From positions 61,799 through 125,798 of the forward strand of contig NZ_ML703278.1 in NCBI RefSeq assembly GCF_008520305.1: a DNA stretch of 64,000 nucleotides, written 5' to 3'. Shown in pieces: positions 46,180 to 54,806 of the stretch; position 1 is the first letter of the stretch, and every line of letters starts with the position of its first letter. Below the pieces are notes generated by a model that saw only the letters and a program-made list of their open reading frames with translations, did no database searches and was not told the origin of the DNA. This DNA comes from Mesorhizobium sp. SARCC-RB16n (GTDB taxonomy: Bacteria; Pseudomonadota; Alphaproteobacteria; Rhizobiales; Rhizobiaceae). Made by a program: the position numbers and the translations under genes.

Positions 46180-46980
46180 ATGATTGGTCAGGTCTTTGCG
46201 CCAAATCTGTTCGACGGCCGGGTCGCGCTGATAACTGGGGGCGGCAGTGGCATCGGCTTCGCCATCGCCAAGCAGCTCGGCGTTCTTGGTGCAAGCGTGA
46301 TCATAGCCTCCCGAAATGCCGAGCGGCTTGGGAAGGCCGCCCAGCGTCTCAAATCAAGAAATGTCAATGTGAACGTCCAGAGTCTCGACATCCGGGACGA
46401 GCGGCAAGTGGCAGCTGCCTTCGATAACTTCTCTTCTCAGGGCCGCGTTCCTGACATCCTCGTCAATAATGCCGGCGGCCAGTTCGAAGCGGACGCCCTG
46501 CGCATCTCAGCCAACGGCTTCCGTGCCGTCGTCGACCTTAATCTCACCGGAACCTGGCACATGTCGCAAGCGTTCGCGGCACGACGCATAGCCTCGGGGG
46601 GACGTGGTCGCATCATCAATATCGTGCTCTCAATCGCAGGCGGCCTGCCAGGCTACGCCCACAGCGCCGCGGCGAGGGCAGGGGTTATCAGCCTGACGGA
46701 AACGCTCGCCGCCGAATGGGCCCCGCATATTACCGTGAACGCGGTTGCACCTGGGACGATTCGCACCAGTGCCCTTGCGCAGTATGACATCTCGCATCTC
46801 GAAGCTGGAATCGAAGTTTTACCAATCCGACGCATGGGTGAGCCCGATGAGGTCGCAGCGGCGGTAGCCTACCTTGCGTCACCAGCTGGCGACTACATCA
46901 CGGGCACGACGCTCTTAATCGATGGTGGCAAGCATCTTGCGCGCGGCCGTCCAAGCAAGGAACAAGATAGATGGACCTGA
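46180..46980 (+). CDS. SDR family oxidoreductase lacking the usual catalytic Tyr
   Basis: 266 aa. The Rossmann motif is TGGGSGIGFAIAKQLG and NNAGGQFEA is present. The position of the catalytic YxxxK reads PGYAHSAAARAGVISLTETL, so Tyr and Lys are replaced by His and Arg in the same arrangement as in PECR-type trans-2-enoyl-CoA reductases (VHSGAARAGV). That points to an acyl-CoA or unsaturated substrate rather than a common alcohol dehydrogenase. It is downstream of the fused ATPase and overlaps the acyl-CoA dehydrogenase by 10 bp. The C-terminus keeps GTTLLIDGG. Confidence 0.85.
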   Translation: MIGQVFAPNLFDGRVALITGGGSGIGFAIAKQLGVLGASVIIASRNAERLGKAAQRLKSRNVNVNVQSLDIRDERQVAAAFDNFSSQGRVPDILVNNAGGQFEADALRISANGFRAVVDLNLTGTWHMSQAFAARRIASGGRGRIINIVLSIAGGLPGYAHSAAARAGVISLTETLAAEWAPHITVNAVAPGTIRTSALAQYDISHLEAGIEVLPIRRMGEPDEVAAAVAYLASPAGDYITGTTLLIDGGKHLARGRPSKEQDRWT

Positions 46981-48143
46981 CACTCTCACCGCGCGAGCGC
47001 GACCTGCAGGAAAGAGCCGCCTCGTTCACCAGGACCCACCTCTTTCCCAATGAAATGGCAATCGAGGAGCACGGATCGCTGCCCGGCGATATCCTGGCAC
47101 GACTCAGGAAGGAGGTGCTCGCGGCGGGATTCAATGCCATCAACCATTCGCGTGAACATGGTGGCCAGGGCCTATCGCTCTTCGAACAGACCCTGGTCAA
47201 CGAGCAGTTTGGGATGGCGACTGGCGGCATCGGGGGCGTGGCATGGCAACCCGCAATTCCGCTCAAGCAAGGCACCCCCGAGCAGCTACGTCGGTATTTA
47301 GAACCGAGTTGCCGTGGCGAGCGCACCTATTGTTTTGCGATTTCAGAAGCAGACGCGGGATCGGATCCACGCCATGTGAAAACTACCGCTGTGCGGCTCG
47401 GCAGCCGGTACTACCTTTCTGGAGAAAAATGGTTCGTCACGCACGGGGACATCGCCGACTTCATTATGGTGCACGCCCTTGTCGATGGCGATCCAGAGAA
47501 GCCTACGGTGTTTCTTGTCGACAAGGATCGGCCGGGTATCCGTGTCAAGCGCGTGCCAAAGTTTATGCATAACTTCATGTCCGAGCACCCCGAGTACATC
47601 TTTGAGAAGGTGGAACTCGGAGAGGAGGATATCCTGGGTACCGTTGGCGGCGGACTGGAGCTGACGAAGGACTGGTTTGTCGAGACCCGCCTCAAGATTG
47701 CGGCCCATTGCGTCGGAGCGGCAACACGGGCCACCGAGATCGCGAATAACTACGCAGCGGAACGCGTCCAGTTCGGTAAGCCCATTCGCGAGTTTCAGGG
47801 AATTGAGTTCATGGTCGCGGACATGGCAGTCGAGATCATGGCCGCGAAATCGCTCCTCTACCGCATCGCATGGCAGGCCTCGCAAAGACCAGACCGGAAG
47901 CTTGCGCACGCCCATGCCAGCGCGGTGAAGTTGCAAGCCTCCGAGATGGCGGGCCGTGTTATTGACAAGGCGCTGCAGATTCTAGGCGGTCGTGGCTACA
48001 TGCGAGAGAACCCGGTCGAGCGACTCTATCGCGATATTCGGGTTGAGCGAATCTGGGAAGGCACATCTGAAATCCAACGGGTAGTGATCGGCAGCCAGAT
48101 TAAGAAGCGGGGGCTTGGGATTTATACCGGCTGGATCGACTGA
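46971..48143 (+). CDS. Acyl-CoA dehydrogenase
   Basis: 390 aa flavoprotein of normal length. FAD and substrate motifs: CFAISEADAGSDPRHVKTTA, YLSGEKWFVTHGDIADF, VQFGKPIREFQGIEFMVADM and the C-terminal ILGGRGYMRENPVERLYRDI followed by WEGTSEIQRVVIG, where the Glu of WEGT is the usual catalytic base. It introduces a C2=C3 double bond in an acyl-CoA. With the SDR and the acyl-CoA synthetase at 59977 it could form a beta-oxidation-like branch for the transported acid. The start overlaps the SDR stop. Confidence 0.9.
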   Translation: MDLTLSPRERDLQERAASFTRTHLFPNEMAIEEHGSLPGDILARLRKEVLAAGFNAINHSREHGGQGLSLFEQTLVNEQFGMATGGIGGVAWQPAIPLKQGTPEQLRRYLEPSCRGERTYCFAISEADAGSDPRHVKTTAVRLGSRYYLSGEKWFVTHGDIADFIMVHALVDGDPEKPTVFLVDKDRPGIRVKRVPKFMHNFMSEHPEYIFEKVELGEEDILGTVGGGLELTKDWFVETRLKIAAHCVGAATRATEIANNYAAERVQFGKPIREFQGIEFMVADMAVEIMAAKSLLYRIAWQASQRPDRKLAHAHASAVKLQASEMAGRVIDKALQILGGRGYMRENPVERLYRDIRVERIWEGTSEIQRVVIGSQIKKRGLGIYTGWID

Positions 48144-48149
48144 CCGTCG

Positions 48150-48590
48150 ACCGTGGTCGGGGCTTTGCCCGAGTCGCAGGCCCAGATCACAGGGTCAATC
48201 GGGCCGACGGCTTCACTGCCAGTAAGTTGCGGATCCAAGGTCGCCTCAGGGAACGCACGGCGGAATTCTCCATCTGAGCGCGGCAGACGTCGGGACATCG
48301 ACAACTCATCTCATTCCCTTTCGAGATCTGATCAATCGCAGTCTCGAGCGCCAGGAACGGAGGCTGCACCGCGCGATGTAGCGATTCACCCTCCGCGTTC
48401 AGGCGGAGTTTCGACTTCTTGCGATAAATAATCTCGTACCGATGTGAGCCTCGAGCGCCGCAATGTTCTTGCTGACCGCCGGTTGCGTCACATTCAGCAG
48501 CCGTCCGGCCTCAGAAAAACTCAGTGTTCTAGCCGCCGCTTCGGACGTGAAGAGCGTCTGGGCCGACGGCAGTCTTTTCGCAAAACCCAT
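48150..48590 (-). pseudogene. LysR family regulator, decayed
   Basis: From ATG 48590 the helix-turn-helix reads FTSEAAARTLSFSEAGRLLN and VTQPAVSKNIAALEAHIGTR, then stops. Further homology continues in other frames: LALETAIDQIS, GEFRRAFPEATLDPQLTGSE and AVGPID. All pieces are collinear with the intact LysR at 58458-59390. The C-terminal half is missing. It is divergent from dipeptide operon 2. Confidence 0.8.
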
Positions 48591-48854
48591 AACACTCAGT
48601 TATATCACCATGAGAGTAACCCGTATTCCAGGGATGGCGTTCGTGTGATCTATTTCCTGCAATAGAAGCCAGTATGCCATTCTAGGGAATGCAAAGTGAC
48701 TGAACGCCGTGGCCGCTATAGTTCCAGCCGCCCGACTTCGGCAAATTGACAGTCTCGATTGTGACTTGCATTGCACGGGGCGGGCAGCTTTCCCCGTTTG
48801 CCGGCAAGGCTGCATGGCCGCCGACTGGCCCATAAAAGGAAAAGGGGAAAGCAT

Positions 48855-50453
48855 ATGAAGAATGAACAAGGTTCGCAGTCCGGCGAGGCCCTCAAGGGGT
48901 TCACTACTTCAACACGTCGCCAGTTCATTGGTTGGGCGGGCTTGCTTGCGCTTGGTGCTTCGCTCTCCCCATTGGATGCGCGCGCCGCCCAATCCGCACC
49001 GCGCCAGGGCGGATCGGTCCGGTTCGCGATCAACGATGGCACGCCGGCGGATTCCTTTGATCCGGCGACATGGCAGAGTTCATATCAGCAGGTGATTTTC
49101 GGCGGCACGCTTTGCAACGCGCTGACGGAACTCGACGCGACGGGTGCCGCGGTTCCGGACTTGGCGGAGAGCTTTTCATCCTCTGCCGACCTCAAGGTCT
49201 GGACGTTTGCGCTGCGGCCCGGTCTCAAATTCCACGACGGCGCGGCAGTCACGGTCAATGACGTCATCGAATCCTATCGCCATCATATGGGCCCCGCGTC
49301 GAGTTCCGCCGCGAAGGCCGTCGTCGAGTCCATCGTGGATATCAGAGCCGATGGCGACAGAAACGTGGTCTTCACGCTGAGCGGAGGCAATGTCGATTTT
49401 CCTTACCTCGCTGCCGACTGTCACCTTGTGGTGATGCCTGCAAAGGCCGGTGGCGGAATTGACTGGGCAAGGGGCGTGGCCACCGGGCCCTACTCGATAG
49501 AGGATAACCAGCCCGGCATCGGCGTGCGGATGAAGCGCAATCCCGATTATCACAAGCTTGGCCAGCCCTATTTCGACAAGGTCGAATTTGTCAACATCAT
49601 CGATGTCGCCGCGCGCACAAACGCGCTGCTGACCGGTGAGATCGACTACATGGTCGATGCTGATATCAAGACGCTGAAAATGCTGGAGCAAAATCCGGCC
49701 ATCGAGATATCGAAAGTCAGCGGGGTGCGCCATTTCAGCTTCAGCATGAACACAACGGTGGCTCCGTTCGACAATCCCGACGTTCGCATGGCGCTGAAAT
49801 ACGCGATCGATCGCGACGACATCGTCAACAAGGCATTCCTCGGCAATGCGAAGACGGCGAATGACAACCCCGTCGCCCCGCAGATCGCGTTCGCGATCAA
49901 TCCGTTGCCTGTTCACAGCTACAACATCGAGAAGGCCAAGGAACATCTAGCCAAGGCCGGCCTGACCTCGCTCACGGTCGATCTTTCCGTCGCCGAAACG
50001 GCATTTCCCAATGCCATCGATGCCGCGCTTCTGTTCAAGGACCATGCCGCCAAGGCCGGCATCGAGATCAACGTCGTGCGGGAAGCCGACGATGGCTACT
50101 GGGACAATGTCTGGCAGCACAAGCCGTTTGTGGGTGTCGACTGGCTAGGCAAGCCAACGTGTGATTCCCTGTTCACCACTGCCTATGCAAGCGGTGCGCC
50201 ATGGAATGACACCGCGTGGAAAAACAAGCGCTTCGACGAGTTGCTGGTGAAAGGCCGGGCTGAGTCCGACAAAGCCACGCGCCAGAAAATCTACGGCGAA
50301 ATGCAGCAGATCCTGCATGACGATGGCGGCGCGCTTGTGCTTGCCTACGCACTGTTCATCGATGCCATGTCGAAGAAGATCGCGCACGGGCCCATAGGCA
50401 ATATGCTGCAGTGCGACAACTTTCGAATGGCCGAACGTTGGTGGCTTGCCTAG
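48855..50453 (+). CDS. Dipeptide/oligopeptide-type ABC substrate-binding protein (operon 2)
   Basis: 532 aa SBP_bac_5 protein. A Tat signal (STRRQFIGWAGLLALGASLS) precedes QGGSVRFAINDG, FHDGAAVTVNDVIESYRHHM and KNKRFDELLVKGR. AAGGGGAAA precedes the ATG; the frame is open upstream to 48771 without homology. It resembles the operon 1 protein but is clearly diverged, so the two importers probably take different ligands. It is the first gene of operon 2. Confidence 0.88.
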   Translation: MKNEQGSQSGEALKGFTTSTRRQFIGWAGLLALGASLSPLDARAAQSAPRQGGSVRFAINDGTPADSFDPATWQSSYQQVIFGGTLCNALTELDATGAAVPDLAESFSSSADLKVWTFALRPGLKFHDGAAVTVNDVIESYRHHMGPASSSAAKAVVESIVDIRADGDRNVVFTLSGGNVDFPYLAADCHLVVMPAKAGGGIDWARGVATGPYSIEDNQPGIGVRMKRNPDYHKLGQPYFDKVEFVNIIDVAARTNALLTGEIDYMVDADIKTLKMLEQNPAIEISKVSGVRHFSFSMNTTVAPFDNPDVRMALKYAIDRDDIVNKAFLGNAKTANDNPVAPQIAFAINPLPVHSYNIEKAKEHLAKAGLTSLTVDLSVAETAFPNAIDAALLFKDHAAKAGIEINVVREADDGYWDNVWQHKPFVGVDWLGKPTCDSLFTTAYASGAPWNDTAWKNKRFDELLVKGRAESDKATRQKIYGEMQQILHDDGGALVLAYALFIDAMSKKIAHGPIGNMLQCDNFRMAERWWLA

Positions 50454-50495
50454 CCGGAACGCGCCCGTAGCCAATCCTTGCCGGTAGCTCGACCA

Positions 50496-51512
50496 ATGCT
50501 GCCGGCGCCCCGATCGGAAGATGATCTATTGCACTCGCCAGCCATTACGCCTCTTGCAAGAACCGTCATTGCGAGAATGGGATCAGGTTTTGTCACCCTT
50601 TTCATCGTATCTCTCATAATCTTCGCTGCAATCGCCGTCTTGCCGGGCGATTTTGCCAAAGTCGCCCTCGGACGTTCCGCAACGCCCGAGACCGTGGCCA
50701 ATTTCCAGCGGTCGCTCGGCTTGGACCGGCCGGTGACCGAACGTTACGTCTCCTGGATCGGCGGCGCCCTGAAGGGCGATCTCGGTCTCTCCTTCTCGTC
50801 GGGTTCTGGAACGCCGCGTACAGTCAACGGCATCATTGGTCCGCGCCTGAAGAACACGCTGTTCCTGGCAGCTTTAGCTGCCTTGATTTCCGTTCCCGTG
50901 GCGCTTCTCTTTGGCATCATTGCCGCGATCCGGCGCAACAGCTGGCTGGACAGGTCGCTGAACGCCTTGACCCTTGTGGGCATCTCCTTCCCGGAGTTTT
51001 TCGTGGCCTACGTGCTGATGCTTCTGCTGGCCGTCAAACTGCCCATTTTCTACTCGCTGGCACGCATTACCCCCGGCATGGGGGTGGTGGAGATTGCCGA
51101 GCGTCTGGCGTTGCCGGTGGCCACGCTCTGCTTCGGTATCATTGCTCACATGATGCGCATGACCCGCGCCGCAATCATCAACCTTCTTTCCAGCCCTTAC
51201 ATAGAGATGGCCAAGCTCAAGGGGACGGCGCCCTGGATCATCATCTTGAGGCACGCGCTTCCCAACGCCTGGGCGCCGATATCCGCGGTGATCGCGTTCA
51301 ATCTGGCCTATCTCATCGTTGGCGTGGTCGTCGTCGAGGTCGTGTTCGTATATCCGGGCATCGGCCAGGCCATGGTCGACGCGGTGCGCTCACGCGACAT
51401 TCCGGTCGTCCAGGGCTGCGCCCTGATCTTCGCCACGGCCTACATCCTGCTCAACCTGCTTGCAGACGTCATCGCCATTGCCACCAACCCGCGCCTGGCG
51501 CACCCACGATGA
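50496..51512 (+). CDS. Dipeptide-type ABC permease (DppB-like, operon 2)
   Basis: 338 aa. It has the DppB layout with SLIIFAAIAVLPGDFAKVAL, LGRSATPETVANFQRSLGLD, the EAA loop YIEMAKLKGTAPWIIILRHA and VVVVEVVFVYPGIGQAMVDA. The ATG at 50496 is preferred over a TTG at 50478. It overlaps the next permease by 4 bp. Confidence 0.88.
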   Translation: MLPAPRSEDDLLHSPAITPLARTVIARMGSGFVTLFIVSLIIFAAIAVLPGDFAKVALGRSATPETVANFQRSLGLDRPVTERYVSWIGGALKGDLGLSFSSGSGTPRTVNGIIGPRLKNTLFLAALAALISVPVALLFGIIAAIRRNSWLDRSLNALTLVGISFPEFFVAYVLMLLLAVKLPIFYSLARITPGMGVVEIAERLALPVATLCFGIIAHMMRMTRAAIINLLSSPYIEMAKLKGTAPWIIILRHALPNAWAPISAVIAFNLAYLIVGVVVVEVVFVYPGIGQAMVDAVRSRDIPVVQGCALIFATAYILLNLLADVIAIATNPRLAHPR

Positions 51513-52414
51513 GGCGCACGATGCATATCGACCACGCCGACGCGCCGTTGCGGCCGATCAAATACCGCAGATCGCGCCTTTCCATGCTTCGCAAGAACCT
51601 GAAACGGACATCGTGGCCAGCAAGGATCGGTCTCGCCGTGGTGATCCTCTATGCCGTGATGGCCATCTTCGCCCCTGTGCTTGCGCCTTTTGGCGAGGCG
51701 GACGTCGTCTCGACCGAGCCGTTTGCGCCATGGAGCCTCGTTCACCTGTTCGGTACGGATCAGCTTGGCCGGGACGTATTCAGCCGGTTGATCTACGGCG
51801 CCCGCAACTCCGTGGGCATCGCCTTCATCACCACGACAATCGCGTTCTTCATCGGCGGCTCGCTTGGAATTCTGTCGGTCATTTCGCATCCATGGCTCGA
51901 CTACCTGCTCTCCACTTTGGCCGATACGCTGATGGCGATCCCGCAGCTCATCTTTGCGCTCATTCTGCTGGCTCTATTCGGCTCTTCCATCCCCAGCATC
52001 GTGCTGATCATCGCCGTCCTCAGCGCGACCCAGATTTTTCGGTTGTCGCGATCGCTGGCACGCAACATCGCGGTCATGGAGTTCATTGAGGCCGCACATC
52101 TGCGCGGGGAAAAGGCGCGCTGGATTGTCGCGAGGGAAATCCTGCCGAACATCCTGCCGACACTGCTTGCCGAGTTTGGTCTGCGTTTCTGTTTCGTGTT
52201 CCTTACAATTTCGGCGCTGTCGTTCCTTGGCCTTGGCATCCAGCCGCCTTCCGCGGACTGGGGCACCATGGTGCGCGAAAGCGCGACATTCATCAGTTAT
52301 GGCAACATCACGCCGCTGCTGCCTGCCATGGCAATAGCGCTGCTGACCGTCAGCATCAACTTCGTCATCGACTGGTTCCTCGATATCGCCAGCGGGCTGC
52401 GCGATGATCAGTAA
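51509..52414 (+). CDS. Dipeptide-type ABC permease (DppC-like, operon 2)
   Basis: 301 aa. DppC features: LFGTDQLGRDVFSRLIYGAR, the EAA loop EFIEAAHLRGEKARWIVARE and SALSFLGLGIQPPSADWGTM. It overlaps both neighbours (4 bp upstream, 11 bp with the ATPase). It forms the heterodimeric channel with the protein at 50496. Confidence 0.9.
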   Translation: MRRTMHIDHADAPLRPIKYRRSRLSMLRKNLKRTSWPARIGLAVVILYAVMAIFAPVLAPFGEADVVSTEPFAPWSLVHLFGTDQLGRDVFSRLIYGARNSVGIAFITTTIAFFIGGSLGILSVISHPWLDYLLSTLADTLMAIPQLIFALILLALFGSSIPSIVLIIAVLSATQIFRLSRSLARNIAVMEFIEAAHLRGEKARWIVAREILPNILPTLLAEFGLRFCFVFLTISALSFLGLGIQPPSADWGTMVRESATFISYGNITPLLPAMAIALLTVSINFVIDWFLDIASGLRDDQ

Positions 52415-54080
52415 GCCTCACGACACCGCCGCGCGCCATACAGGCGAAGTCCTGCTCGACATTCGTGACCTAGTGGTGGAAGTCGACAATTCCGGCGCCT
52501 GGCAGCCGATCGTCAAGGGGATAAGCCTGTCGCTGCGGCGTGGCGAAGTGCTGGGCCTCATCGGGGAATCGGGCGCGGGAAAATCGACGCTCGGGCTCGC
52601 GGCCCTGGGCTTCACCCGGCCGGGCTGTCGCATCGCCAGGGGCAGTGTCAGCTTCAACGGCATCGATCTGCTGCGGGAAAGCGAGGCAGCCCGGCGGCAA
52701 ATCCGCGGCACGCGCATCGCCTATGTCGCCCAGAGCGCTGCGACGTCGTTCAACCCGGCGCACCGCATTATCGATCAGACGATCGAGTGTGCCATGAGGC
52801 TGGGTGGATTGACGCGCCAGCAAGCCATCGCGCAGGCGAAGGCACTCTACGCCGAAATGCAGCTTCCGAATCCAAATGAGATCGGCGACCGATACCCTCA
52901 TCAGGTATCCGGCGGTCAGTTGCAACGCGCCATGACCGCGATGGCCATGATCTGCAAGCCCGACCTCATTGTCTTCGATGAGCCGACGACCGCGCTCGAC
53001 GTGACGACGCAGGTCGAAGTACTGGCCTCTGTCCGCAGGATCGTGACCGACCATCACACTGCCGCCCTGTACATCACCCACGATCTGGCCGTCGTCGCCC
53101 AACTGGCCCATCGTATAATGGTGCTGCGACATGGGGAACTGGTTGAAGAGGCAGAGACCGGGCGGATGCTGGCTGACCCGCGGGAGGCCTATACACGCTC
53201 GCTGTGGACCGTGCGGAATCTCGAGAAGCCGGAGGAAGCCCCGACTCAGCCCATTTTGAAGGTCAGCCATGTCGATGCCCATTATGGAGACTTCAAGGTT
53301 CTTGAGGACATCTGCCTGGATTTGCCGCGAGGACGCACTCTTGCTGTCGTCGGCGAGTCCGGCTCAGGAAAGTCGACGCTTGCCAGGGTCATTGCAGGTC
53401 TGCTGCCGGCGACATCGGGCACCATAAGCCTGAACGGTGCCGCACTTGCGTCTTCGCTGAAGCAGCGCGCTGCCGGTCAGCTTCGCGGCATACAGATGAT
53501 CTATCAGTCGGCGGACGCGGCACTCAATCCCCGGCATACGGTGATGGATCTCGTCGGCCGACCGGTAACCCTTCACACCGGGCTGAAAGGGCACGCCTGC
53601 GCCCGGCGTGTCGTCGAATTGCTCGAGATGGTCGAGCTCTCGGAACACCACATTACAAGCTTCCCGTCCGAGCTCTCCGGCGGTCAGAAGCAGAGGGTGT
53701 CGATAGCACGGGCAATCGCGGCCGATCCGGAGGTCTTCATCTGCGACGAGATCACATCCGGCCTCGACCAACTGGTCCAGGAACAGATTCTCAAGCTGAT
53801 GCTCAATCTCCAGAAGGAGTTGGACAAGACCTACATGTTCATCACCCATGACATTGCGACGGTGAATGCCATCGCCGACAATGTGGTGGTGATGCAGCGT
53901 GGCAGGATCGTGCAGCAAGGTCCGAAGCACGAGCTGCTGTCCTCGCCGACACATCCCTACACCAAGGCCCTGCTGGCCGCGGTTCCACAGATGGATCCGC
54001 ATTGGCTTGATGGCGTTCTCAACGATTCCACGGCCCGGCTTCGTCGCCAAGAAGCGCTTCGCCAATCGGCGTTGGTGTAG
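52404..54080 (+). CDS. Fused dipeptide ABC ATPase (DppD-DppF in one chain, operon 2)
   Basis: 558 aa with two ABC domains. First: GESGAGKST, VSGGQLQRAMTAMAM, LIVFDEPTTALDVTTQ. Second: [41 protein letters not shown] and FITHDIATV. It is a close paralogue of 44410-46077 with the same domain order. The last gene of operon 2; decayed sequence follows. Confidence 0.92.
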   Translation: MISKPHDTAARHTGEVLLDIRDLVVEVDNSGAWQPIVKGISLSLRRGEVLGLIGESGAGKSTLGLAALGFTRPGCRIARGSVSFNGIDLLRESEAARRQIRGTRIAYVAQSAATSFNPAHRIIDQTIECAMRLGGLTRQQAIAQAKALYAEMQLPNPNEIGDRYPHQVSGGQLQRAMTAMAMICKPDLIVFDEPTTALDVTTQVEVLASVRRIVTDHHTAALYITHDLAVVAQLAHRIMVLRHGELVEEAETGRMLADPREAYTRSLWTVRNLEKPEEAPTQPILKVSHVDAHYGDFKVLEDICLDLPRGRTLAVVGESGSGKSTLARVIAGLLPATSGTISLNGAALASSLKQRAAGQLRGIQMIYQSADAALNPRHTVMDLVGRPVTLHTGLKGHACARRVVELLEMVELSEHHITSFPSELSGGQKQRVSIARAIAADPEVFICDEITSGLDQLVQEQILKLMLNLQKELDKTYMFITHDIATVNAIADNVVVMQRGRIVQQGPKHELLSSPTHPYTKALLAAVPQMDPHWLDGVLNDSTARLRRQEALRQSALV

Positions 54081-54235
54081 CGGAGCATGCCTTTCAAACA
54101 CGATGCCAGCAGATCGCCATCATATTGAGAAGATGAAATCCAAGGGACGAACTGGCCGGGATACGGTACGAGGCAGGACTTCGTCATCGCCGGAAGCCCT
54201 GTCCAGGGGGCTAGCGCCAGCCGCCAAGCGCCTGC

Positions 54236-54528
54236 TGACGCAACGGTGTGCTTTCCGATGGCACCAAAACTCTCCCCGACGGCTACATGAGAGAAGCGAC
54301 GATGGCTACTCAGCCGTCGTCGCCGCCAAGACTCCGCACGGGTACTACTGGTGGCTGCATCATTGGCAGGCTGATACCGCGGCCATGCATGGAGCCGACA
54401 GTACCTACTACGCGCGCGGCAACAGCGGCCAATTAGTGATGATTAATCCGTCGGAGAACCTGGTGGTTGTTAAGTGGGGGGTAAAAGATGATTCATCAGA
54501 GACTAAGACAGTGTTAGTCGATCGTTGA
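54236..54528 (+). pseudogene. Serine hydrolase (beta-lactamase class C-like) remnant
   Basis: Frame 1 reads LSDGTKTLPDGYMREATMAT, and after a shift frame 2 reads HGYYWWLHHWQ, ARGNSGQLVMINPSENLVVV and KWG. This is the C-terminal part of class C beta-lactamase-like serine hydrolases. The catalytic SxxK and YxN parts are absent. A protein-like stretch at 54640-54770 (READTALFKVVHSRLLTRPW) is not recognised. Confidence 0.6.
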
Positions 54529-54806
54529 GCATCTTCACTAGCCTGTGGCCAGGATAGGGAGCAACGCAGATCTGTTGCCCTGTGGCAACGAGCCGTCGAT
54601 CGTTTTCGAAGGGTTCTAACGTTCAAGGCCGTCAGTTCGACCAGTCCGTGATCCGGCGTGTCACGTTGCTTGAATTGTCGCCGCGCGAGGCCGACACCGC
54701 GCTTTTCAAGGTCGTGCACTCACGGCTTCTCACGCGGCCATGGCTTGCCGGCGATGGGACGGCGGAGTAAGACGCGCCAACCCGGCTCGCTTCAGGAAAT
54801 CAACAG

